This document shows positions 6,791-13,953 of a DNA stretch of 26,264 nt, in pieces. Source of the DNA: Comamonadaceae bacterium. GTDB taxonomy: Bacteria; Pseudomonadota; Gammaproteobacteria; Burkholderiales; Burkholderiaceae_C. Below the pieces are notes generated by a model, which did no database searches, was not told the origin of the DNA, and was given only the letters and a program-made list of their open reading frames with translations. Numbering within the stretch: position 1 is the first letter of the stretch; every line of letters starts with the position of its first letter. The stretch spans positions 1-26,264 of the forward strand of contig CANHXV010000004.1 in NCBI GenBank assembly GCA_947464665.1, read 5' to 3'. A program made the position numbers and the translations under genes.

Positions 6791-9661
6791 ATGAGTGAGA
6801 CAAAATCCGTCTACGCCGCCTACCAAGGCAACACGTATCTCTTCGGAGGCAATGCGCCTTACGTTGAGGAAATGTACGAGAACTACCTGACCAACCCAGG
6901 CAGCGTTCCAGACAGTTGGCGCGAATACTTCGACGCCTTGCAACATGTACCAGCTGTTGATGGCTCATCTGCCAAAGACGTACCTCATTTACCCGTCATC
7001 AACGCTTTTGCGCAGCGTGCCAAACAAGGTGGCACCAAAGTCGTCATGGCCAGCGCAGATGCCGAAATGGGCCGCAAACGAACCGCTGCACAACAGCTCA
7101 TTGCGGCTTACCGAAATGTGGGTCAACGCTGGGCCGATCTTGACCCTTTGAAGCGCACTGAGCGCCCCAACATACCAGAACTTGATCCCGCTTTTTACGG
7201 CTTCACCGATTCCGACCAAGAAACTGTGTTCGACACCAGCAACACATTTTTCGGTAAAAACGCCATGCCCTTGCGGGAATTGCTCAATGCTTTGCGTGAA
7301 ACTTATTGTGGCACTTTGGGCGCAGAGTTTATGTACACCACCGACCAAGCTGAAAAGCGTTGGTGGCAGCAAAAGCTAGAAAGCATTCGCAGCAAACCCA
7401 ATTTCAACGCAGATCAGAAAAAACACATCCTTGATCGTTTGACTGCCGCCGAGGGTTTGGAGCGTTTTCTTCACACCAAATATGTTGGCCAAAAAAGGTT
7501 CTCACTTGAAGGTGGTGAAACTTTCATTGCGTCCATGGATGAGCTCATCCAATCTGCGGGTGAAAAAGGTGTCCAAGAAATTGTGATTGGCATGGCCCAC
7601 CGTGGTCGTTTGAACGTGTTGGTGAACTCCATGGGCAAATTGCCTAAAGACTTGTTTGCTGAATTTGACCATACAGCGCCAGAAGATTTGCCAGCCGGCG
7701 ACGTGAAGTACCACCAAGGTTTCAGCTCCGACATCAGCACGCGCGGTGGCCCTGTGCACTTGTCTTTGGCCTTCAACCCATCGCACCTTGAAATTGTCAA
7801 TCCTGTGGTTGAAGGTTCTGTTCGCGCTCGAATGGACCGCCGAGCCGACCCCCTGGGCAAACAAGTCTTGCCCGTATTGGTGCACGGGGATGCAGCTTTC
7901 GCAGGACAAGGTGTCAATCAAGAAACTTTGGCATTGGCCCAAACCCGTGGCTATTCAACTGGCGGCACCGTTCACATCATCATCAACAATCAAATTGGTT
8001 TCACCACTTCCGACCCCCGGGACATGCGTTCTACGGTGTATTGCACCGACATTGTCAAGATGGTGGAAGCACCCGTGATGCACGTCAATGCTGATGATCC
8101 AGAAACAGTTGTGTTGGCGACGCAAATTGCACTTGAATACCGCATGACCTTCAACAAAGATGTTGTGCTTGACATCATTTGCTTCCGCAAGTTGGGCCAC
8201 AACGAGCAAGATACGCCCAGCCTGACACAGCCCTTGATGTACAAGAAAATCGGTGCTCATCCTGGCACGCGCAAGTTGTATGCCGATCGTTTGGCTGCAC
8301 AAGGTTTGGGTGACACTTTGGGTGACGACATGGTCAAGGCCTGCCGCGCTGCATTGGATGCTGGCAAGCACACTGACACTGATCCTGTACTGACCAACTT
8401 TAAAACGCAGTTCTCTGTGGACTGGGCCCCTTTTCTGAATCAAAAATGGACCGATGCCGGTAGTACTGCTCTGCCATTGGCCGAGTGGAAACGCATTGCT
8501 GAAAAAATCAGCACATTGCCAAGCTCCGTCACACCGCATCAGTTGGTGAAAAACGTTTATGACAACCGTGCTGCCATGGGACGAGGCGATATCCCCGTCG
8601 ATTGGGGCATGGGTGAGCACATGGCGTTTGCCTCATTGGTCGCCAGCGGTTACCCAGTTCGTTTGTCTGGTGAAGATTGCGGCCGAGGCACCTTCACTCA
8701 CCGCCATGCCGTGATTCACGACCAAAATCGCGAGAAGTGGGATACCGGCACTTATGTGCCTTTGCAAAATGTCGCAGAAAATCAAGCACCGTTTGTCGTA
8801 ATTGACTCCATCTTGTCCGAAGAGGCTGTACTCGGATTTGAGTATGGTTATGCTTCCAACGACCCTAACACCTTGGTGATTTGGGAGGCCCAATTCGGCG
8901 ATTTTGCCAATGGTGCACAAGTGGTGATTGACCAGTTCATTGCCTCCGGGGAAGTCAAGTGGGGTCGTGTGAATGGCCTGACACTCATGCTGCCACATGG
9001 CTACGAAGGACAAGGTCCTGAGCACAGCTCGGCCCGTCTCGAGCGTTTCATGCAGTTGGCCGCAGACACCAACATGCAGATCGTTCAGCCCACCACTGCC
9101 AGCCAGATCTTCCATGTGCTGCGTCGTCAAATGGTTCGCAATTTGCGCAAACCATTGATCATCTTCACCCCCAAGTCCTTGCTTCGCAACAAAGATGCAG
9201 CATCGCCATTGTCAGAGTTCACCAAAGGTGGTTTCCAAACAGTGATTCCTGAAAATAAAGCACTCAAGGCTGACAAGGTCAAGCGTGTGTTGGTGTGTTC
9301 AGGCAAGGTCTATTACGACTTGGTAAAAAAGCGGGAAGAGCTGGGCGCAGATGACACCGCTATTTTGCGTGTGGAGCAGCTGTATCCCTTCCCGCACAAA
9401 GCTTTTGCTACCGAATTGAAAAAATACCCCAACGCCACAGAGTTGGTGTGGACGCAAGACGAGCCGCAAAACCAAGGCGCATGGTTCTTTGTTCAGCATT
9501 ACATCCATGAAAACATGACGGAAGGTCAGCGTCTGAGCTACTCCGGACGTGCAGCTTCAGCATCACCTGCTGTGGGTTATTCACACCTCCACCAAGAGCA
9601 ACAAAAAGCCCTTGTTGACGGCGCATTCGGCAAGATCAAAGGCTTTGTCTTAACCAAGTAA
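6791..9661 (+). CDS. sucA: 2-Oxoglutarate dehydrogenase E1 component
   Basis: This thiamine-diphosphate enzyme decarboxylates 2-oxoglutarate and transfers the succinyl group to the lipoyl domain of SucB in the TCA cycle. The 956-residue length is normal for the family. The N-terminus carries the usual E1o segment (YLFGGNAPYVEEMYENY followed by a PGSVPDSWREYF stretch). Active-site and cofactor motifs are present: MAHRGRLNVL with H270, HGDAAFAGQG with H365 and D367, NNQIGFTTS (about 398-406) and KLGHNEQD. The C-terminal domain contains LPHGYEGQGPEHSSARLERF. The ATG at 6791 is preceded by GAAGG with a rather long 10-base spacing, and the leader is structured. It is the first gene of the sucA-sucB-lpdA operon; sucB starts 45 bases downstream. 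Confidence 0.97.
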   Translation: MSETKSVYAAYQGNTYLFGGNAPYVEEMYENYLTNPGSVPDSWREYFDALQHVPAVDGSSAKDVPHLPVINAFAQRAKQGGTKVVMASADAEMGRKRTAAQQLIAAYRNVGQRWADLDPLKRTERPNIPELDPAFYGFTDSDQETVFDTSNTFFGKNAMPLRELLNALRETYCGTLGAEFMYTTDQAEKRWWQQKLESIRSKPNFNADQKKHILDRLTAAEGLERFLHTKYVGQKRFSLEGGETFIASMDELIQSAGEKGVQEIVIGMAHRGRLNVLVNSMGKLPKDLFAEFDHTAPEDLPAGDVKYHQGFSSDISTRGGPVHLSLAFNPSHLEIVNPVVEGSVRARMDRRADPLGKQVLPVLVHGDAAFAGQGVNQETLALAQTRGYSTGGTVHIIINNQIGFTTSDPRDMRSTVYCTDIVKMVEAPVMHVNADDPETVVLATQIALEYRMTFNKDVVLDIICFRKLGHNEQDTPSLTQPLMYKKIGAHPGTRKLYADRLAAQGLGDTLGDDMVKACRAALDAGKHTDTDPVLTNFKTQFSVDWAPFLNQKWTDAGSTALPLAEWKRIAEKISTLPSSVTPHQLVKNVYDNRAAMGRGDIPVDWGMGEHMAFASLVASGYPVRLSGEDCGRGTFTHRHAVIHDQNREKWDTGTYVPLQNVAENQAPFVVIDSILSEEAVLGFEYGYASNDPNTLVIWEAQFGDFANGAQVVIDQFIASGEVKWGRVNGLTLMLPHGYEGQGPEHSSARLERFMQLAADTNMQIVQPTTASQIFHVLRRQMVRNLRKPLIIFTPKSLLRNKDAASPLSEFTKGGFQTVIPENKALKADKVKRVLVCSGKVYYDLVKKREELGADDTAILRVEQLYPFPHKAFATELKKYPNATELVWTQDEPQNQGAWFFVQHYIHENMTEGQRLSYSGRAASASPAVGYSHLHQEQQKALVDGAFGKIKGFVLTK

Positions 9662-9706
9662 CGGTTAAACAGATACACGCACTGAACCTATTAAGAAAGA
9701 ATTGAA

Positions 9707-10954
9707 ATGGCAATCGTAGAAGTTAAAGTCCCTCAGCTGTCTGAGTCTGTGGCTGAAGCCACCATGCTGCAGTGGAAGAAGAAAGTTGGCGACAGCGTTG
9801 CTGCTGACGAAATTCTGATTGAAATTGAAACAGACAAAGTTGTTTTAGAAGTGCCAGCACCCTCTGCAGGTGTTTTGTCTGAGATTTTGGTGGGTGACGG
9901 CAGCACCGTGGCTGCCGAGCAACTCATTGCGCGCATTGACACCGATGGCAAAGTGGCGGCTAAAGCACCTGCTTCTGCAGCGACTCCAGCACCTGCAGCC
10001 AGTGCACCTTCTGCTGCACATGCCAATAGCATGGCCGGAGTGGCTATGCCAGCCGCTGCCAAGATCATGGCCGATAACAACTTGGCTGCTGGTTCTGTGG
10101 CTGGTTCTGGCAAAGATGGCCGCGTGACCAAGGGCGATGTACTGACAGCTGTTGCTGGCGGCACAAAAGCGGCCGTCGCACACGTTTCTATTCCAACTGG
10201 CGTGCCCACAAGCACACTGCCCCAAGTGTCTGCACCTGCAGTGAACTTGGGCGAACGCCCAGAGCAACGCGTGCCTATGACTCGTCTTCGCGCACGTGTG
10301 GCCGAGCGTTTGTTGCAATCGCAATCGACCAACGCCATCTTGACCACTTTCAATGAAATCAACATGGCGCCCGTCATGGACATGCGCAAGCGTTTTCAAG
10401 ACAAGTTTGAAAAAGAGCACGGAATCAAATTAGGTTTCATGAGTTTCTTCGTCAAAGCGGCGGTGCATGCTTTGAAGAAATACCCCGTCTTGAACGCATC
10501 GGTCGACGGCAACGACATCGTGTACCACGGCTACTTTGACATCGGTATTGCAGTGGGCTCCCCCCGTGGCTTGGTGGTTCCTATTTTGCGCAATGCCGAT
10601 CAAATGAGCTTTGCCGACATCGAGAAGAAAATTTCTGAATTTGGTGCTAAAGCCAAAGACGGCAAGTTGGGTATCGAAGACATGACAGGTGGTACGTTCT
10701 CCATCTCCAATGGTGGCACCTTTGGCTCGATGATGTCGACCCCGATCATCAACCCACCACAGTCTGCTATTTTGGGCGTTCACGCTACCAAAGATCGTGC
10801 CATGGTTGAGAACGGGCAAGTGGTGGTTCGCCCCATGAACTATTTCGCCATGTCTTACGATCACCGCATTATTGATGGCCGCGAAGCTGTCTTGGGCTTG
10901 GTGGCCATGAAAGAAGCGTTGGAAGACCCGTCACGCTTGTTGTTTGACATCTAA
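9707..10954 (+). CDS. sucB: 2-Oxoglutarate dehydrogenase E2, dihydrolipoamide succinyltransferase
   Basis: This is the E2 core of the 2-oxoglutarate dehydrogenase complex; it passes succinyl groups from SucA to CoA. The 415-residue protein has one lipoyl domain (about residues 2-76, lipoyl lysine K44 in ETDKVVLE). An Ala-rich linker follows, then a subunit-binding domain (about 110-147, MPAAAKIMADNNL onward) and the acyltransferase domain. That domain contains H386 and D390 in SYDHRIIDGREAV. The choice of SucB over AceF rests on the QLSESVAEAT lipoyl N-terminus, the RVPMTRLRARVAERLLQSQ segment and its position after sucA. The ribosome site is a weak AAGAAAGA. The lpdA start lies 12 bases after the stop. 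Confidence 0.97.
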   Translation: MAIVEVKVPQLSESVAEATMLQWKKKVGDSVAADEILIEIETDKVVLEVPAPSAGVLSEILVGDGSTVAAEQLIARIDTDGKVAAKAPASAATPAPAASAPSAAHANSMAGVAMPAAAKIMADNNLAAGSVAGSGKDGRVTKGDVLTAVAGGTKAAVAHVSIPTGVPTSTLPQVSAPAVNLGERPEQRVPMTRLRARVAERLLQSQSTNAILTTFNEINMAPVMDMRKRFQDKFEKEHGIKLGFMSFFVKAAVHALKKYPVLNASVDGNDIVYHGYFDIGIAVGSPRGLVVPILRNADQMSFADIEKKISEFGAKAKDGKLGIEDMTGGTFSISNGGTFGSMMSTPIINPPQSAILGVHATKDRAMVENGQVVVRPMNYFAMSYDHRIIDGREAVLGLVAMKEALEDPSRLLFDI

Positions 10955-10966
10955 GGACACATTAGC

Positions 10967-12394
10967 ATGAGCAAACAATTTGATGTGGTCGTCATTGGTG
11001 GTGGCCCAGGCGGATACATCGCTGCCATACGCGCGGCCCAATTGGGTTTCCAAGTGGCCTGCGTGGACGAATGGAAAAACGCAGCAGGGGGCCCCGCCCC
11101 TGGCGGCACTTGCACCAACGTCGGTTGCATTCCATCCAAAGCTTTGTTGCAGTCTTCTGAGCACTTTGATCAAGCCAATCATCACTTTGCCGATCACGGC
11201 ATTGAGATGAAAGGTGTGAGCATGGATGTGGCCAAGATGATTGCTCGCAAAGACACCGTGGTGAAGCAAAACAACGATGGTATTTTGTATTTGTTGAAAA
11301 AGAACAAAGTGTCTTTCTTTCACGGCCGCGCTGCATTCAGCAAGGCTGTTGAGGGTGGCTACGAAGTTGCTGTCACTGGTTCTGCAAACGAGACCTTGGT
11401 AGGCAAAAACATCATTGTGGCGACTGGCTCTAATGCACGGGCTTTGCCAGGAACACCGTTCGACGAAGTCAATGTGTTGTCCAACGACGGTGCTTTGAAC
11501 GTGGGTACTGTACCTAAAAAGCTGGTGCTCATTGGATCGGGTGTCATTGGCCTAGAGATGGGGTCAGTCTGGCGCCGTCTAGGCTCCGAAGTCACTATCC
11601 TTGAAGGTTTACCCACCTTCTTGGGCGCTGTGGATGAGCAAATTGCCAAGGAAGCCAAGAAAGCTTTTGATAAACAAGGTTTGAAAATTGAACTCGGCGT
11701 CAAAGTCGGAGAGATTCAAAGCGGCAAAAAGGGCGTCAAAGTCGCTTACACCAATGCCAAGGGTGAAGCTCTAAGCATTGATGCAGACAAGTTGATTGTG
11801 TCGATTGGTCGAGTTCCCAACACCATAGGTTTGAATACTGAGGCCGTTGGTTTGAAGTTGGACGAACGTGGCGCCATCGAGGTTGATGCTGAATGCAAAA
11901 CAAACTTGCCAGGCGTATGGGCCGTGGGCGATGTGGTCCGAGGCCCTATGTTGGCTCACAAAGCGGAAGAAGAGGGTGTTGCCGTGGCTGAGCGCATTGC
12001 GGGACAGCACGGTCATGTCAATTTCAATACCATCCCTTGGGTGATTTACACCAGCCCTGAAATAGCTTGGGTGGGCCGCACTGAGCAACAGCTCAAGTCT
12101 GATGGCGTGGCTTACAAGGCTGGCACCTTTCCGTTCTTGGCCAATGGCCGTGCGCGCGCCTTAGGCGACACGACAGGCATGGTGAAGTTCTTGGCCGATG
12201 CCAAATCAGACGAAATCTTGGGCGTTCATATCGTGGGCCCCATGGCCAGTGAGTTGATAGCTGAAGCAGTGGTGGCCATGGAATTCCGCGCCAGTGCTGA
12301 AGACATTGCCCGCATCTGCCATGCTCACCCTTCGCTAAGTGAAGCCACCAAAGAAGCTGCTTTGGCTGTGGACAAACGAACCTTGAATTTCTAA
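10967..12394 (+). CDS. lpdA: Dihydrolipoamide dehydrogenase (E3) of the 2-oxoglutarate dehydrogenase operon
   Basis: This is a second, lipoyl-free E3; it reoxidises the lipoyl groups of SucB with FAD and NAD+. The 475-residue protein has the FAD motif GGGPGGYIAAIRAA at the N-terminus and a redox disulfide C49/C54 in GGTCTNVGCIPSK. An NAD-binding GSGVIGLEMGSV motif follows, and the catalytic pair H454/E459 lies in HAHPSLSE. A few extra residues (EWKNAAGGPAPG) before the disulfide mark this operon's E3 type and distinguish it from the copy at 1361. AAGGA (10953-10957) overlaps the sucB stop and is well placed for the ATG. A terminator follows after 25 bases, so this is the last gene of the operon. 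It may also be called odhL. Confidence 0.96.
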   Translation: MSKQFDVVVIGGGPGGYIAAIRAAQLGFQVACVDEWKNAAGGPAPGGTCTNVGCIPSKALLQSSEHFDQANHHFADHGIEMKGVSMDVAKMIARKDTVVKQNNDGILYLLKKNKVSFFHGRAAFSKAVEGGYEVAVTGSANETLVGKNIIVATGSNARALPGTPFDEVNVLSNDGALNVGTVPKKLVLIGSGVIGLEMGSVWRRLGSEVTILEGLPTFLGAVDEQIAKEAKKAFDKQGLKIELGVKVGEIQSGKKGVKVAYTNAKGEALSIDADKLIVSIGRVPNTIGLNTEAVGLKLDERGAIEVDAECKTNLPGVWAVGDVVRGPMLAHKAEEEGVAVAERIAGQHGHVNFNTIPWVIYTSPEIAWVGRTEQQLKSDGVAYKAGTFPFLANGRARALGDTTGMVKFLADAKSDEILGVHIVGPMASELIAEAVVAMEFRASAEDIARICHAHPSLSEATKEAALAVDKRTLNF

Positions 12395-12419
12395 GTTTTT
12401 CAAGCCTCGTTAAACTACG

Positions 12420-12443
12420 AAGCCCGGGCATGTCCCGGGTTTT
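12420..12443 (+). terminator. Rho-independent terminator of the sucA-sucB-lpdA operon
   Basis: AAGCCCGGG (12420-12428) pairs with CCCGGGTTT (12434-12442), nine pairs with one G-U, around the loop CATGT. Four T residues (12440-12443) begin within the right arm. It lies in the 85-base gap between lpdA and zapE and separates the two units. Confidence 0.85.
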
Positions 12444-12479
12444 CTAATTCCAAAGAACATTTCTCAAAGCAAAACATCC

Positions 12480-13577
12480 ATGTCTGTCCGATCCGCCTAC
12501 GAACAAGAACTTATCCTGAGAGGCTATGAGTCGGACCCCGCACAACTGCAAGCTGTGGAAGCTTTGGAGCGTTGCGCCAAAGAATGGTCTAGTTATCAAG
12601 AAAAGCTCAAAAGCCCCCTTCGATTTTTGAAAAAAAAACCGGAGCTTCCATTAGGCGTTTACATGTTTGGGGGGGTCGGCCGTGGCAAAAGTTTCTTGAT
12701 GGACTGCTTCTACAACGCTGTGCCAGTGAAAGATAAAACGCGCCTGCACTTCCATGAGTTCATGCGAGAAGTTCACCGCGAGATGGCTTTAATGCAAGGA
12801 ACAGTGAATCCCTTGCAAGAGCTGGGTCGACGGATGGCCAAACGCTATCAACTCATCTGCTTTGATGAGTTTCATGTGGCCGATATCACTGACGCCATGA
12901 TCTTGCACCGACTTTTAATTTCTTTGTTTGAAAATGGCGTGAGTTTTGTCACCACTTCCAACTTCAAGCCCGACAACTTGTACCCAGATGGCCTGCACCG
13001 TGATCGCTTGCTGCCCGCGATTGCGTTGTTGAATCAACGCATGGAAGTCTTGAATGTTGATAATGGGACAGACTACCGACGTCGCACCCTTGAAATGGTT
13101 GAGCTCTACCATTGCCCGCTAGGCGAGCAAGCTGATATCGCCATGGCAGATGCCTTTAAGCAGTTGGTCAGTAGCCAAGATGATGATCCCGTGCTGCACA
13201 TTGAAGCCCGTGAAATTGTTTCAAGAAGGCGGGCAGGGGGTGTCGTCTGGTTTGACTTCAAAACACTTTGTGGAGGGCCACGCTCACAAAATGATTACTT
13301 GGAAATTGCAACGCAGTTTCACACGGTGCTGCTGAGTAATGTCCCCATGATGCCGTCCCGTTTGGCATCAGAAGCAAGGCGATTTACTTGGCTCATTGAC
13401 GTTCTGTATGACAGACGTGTTAAATTGATTCTATCGGCTGAGGTTCAACCCGAGGCGCTGTACACGGAAGGCCCCCTTGCGCATGAGTTTCCTAGAACCA
13501 TCTCCCGTCTGCATGAAATGCAGTCGTCAGAGTTTTTGGCGCTTGAACATCGCACCGTGGATACTCAAATCACGTAA
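12480..13577 (+). CDS. zapE: AFG1-like ATPase, cell division protein ZapE
   Basis: ZapE is a cytoplasmic P-loop ATPase related to yeast AFG1; in E. coli it acts at the constricting division ring and destabilises FtsZ polymers. The 365-residue length is typical. Walker A is GGVGRGKS (residues 64-71), Walker B is LICFDEFHV (about 124-131), and the sensor segment VTTSNFKPDNLYPDGLHRDR is clear. No good ribosome site precedes the ATG at 12480, but no better start exists upstream of the conserved region. The family commonly follows the sucA operon in Burkholderiales. The gene contains a run of nine A (12630-12638) coding KKK and a run of seven G at Walker A. A small secreted-protein gene begins 7 bases after the stop. 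Confidence 0.93.
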   Translation: MSVRSAYEQELILRGYESDPAQLQAVEALERCAKEWSSYQEKLKSPLRFLKKKPELPLGVYMFGGVGRGKSFLMDCFYNAVPVKDKTRLHFHEFMREVHREMALMQGTVNPLQELGRRMAKRYQLICFDEFHVADITDAMILHRLLISLFENGVSFVTTSNFKPDNLYPDGLHRDRLLPAIALLNQRMEVLNVDNGTDYRRRTLEMVELYHCPLGEQADIAMADAFKQLVSSQDDDPVLHIEAREIVSRRRAGGVVWFDFKTLCGGPRSQNDYLEIATQFHTVLLSNVPMMPSRLASEARRFTWLIDVLYDRRVKLILSAEVQPEALYTEGPLAHEFPRTISRLHEMQSSEFLALEHRTVDTQIT

Positions 13578-13584
13578 GTCAACC

Positions 13585-13953
13585 ATGCCCAGTTGCTTCA
13601 AATCTGTTGTGTTTGTATTTTTAGGATGGGCTTACACGCTGGTGATGGCACAATCTGACAATTCAATCCAAGCGCCTGAAATGAAAGCTATCGCAGAGCA
13701 GCGACTTGCATTGGCAGAGGAAAAAAAAATGATCTTGGATCATTTCCAGGAATCATCCAAGGCATGCTGGAAACAATTCGCCGTCAACGATTGTTTGTTC
13801 AGAGCCAAGCAACACAAGTACCAATCTTTGTCACCTTTGGACCAGCGTGAAATTGCTTTGAATGCACGCCAACGTGTTCTCAAAGAGTCTGAGCGCCAAC
13901 AACGTATTTCGGGAAAAACCCAAGATATGCCCAAAGACAAGGCAATTCCTTGA
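13585..13953 (+). CDS. Small secreted protein of unknown function with a conserved-looking cysteine pair
   Basis: The 122-residue product starts with a probable signal peptide (residues 1-23: SCFKS, then a hydrophobic stretch, ending VMAQ) and is therefore likely periplasmic. The mature part is short, charged and helical-looking. A long Glu/Lys helix (about 31-56) precedes the segment CWKQFAVNDCLF, where C61 and C70 could form a disulfide, followed by a basic tail (RQRVLKESERQQR). I do not recognise a named family. The ATG at 13585 lies 7 bases after zapE. A longer in-frame reading from 13477 overlaps zapE and would put the signal peptide in the middle. The stop overlaps the TTG start of the downstream helicase. 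A run of nine A (13721-13729) may be prone to slippage. Confidence 0.75.
   Translation: MPSCFKSVVFVFLGWAYTLVMAQSDNSIQAPEMKAIAEQRLALAEEKKMILDHFQESSKACWKQFAVNDCLFRAKQHKYQSLSPLDQREIALNARQRVLKESERQQRISGKTQDMPKDKAIP

Noticed and set aside
7955..8620. Open frame of 221 codons on the minus strand inside sucA
   Set aside because: It lies wholly within sucA, whose protein is complete and motif-rich; the antisense product has no recognisable domain.
9733..10389. Open frame of 218 codons on the minus strand inside sucB
   Set aside because: It mirrors the Ala-rich lipoyl and linker region; GC-type codon bias commonly leaves such antisense frames open, and the product is low complexity.
13477..13584. 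Longer start for the small secreted protein, inside zapE
   Set aside because: It overlaps zapE in another frame and would place the signal peptide internally; the ATG at 13585 gives a normal export signal.
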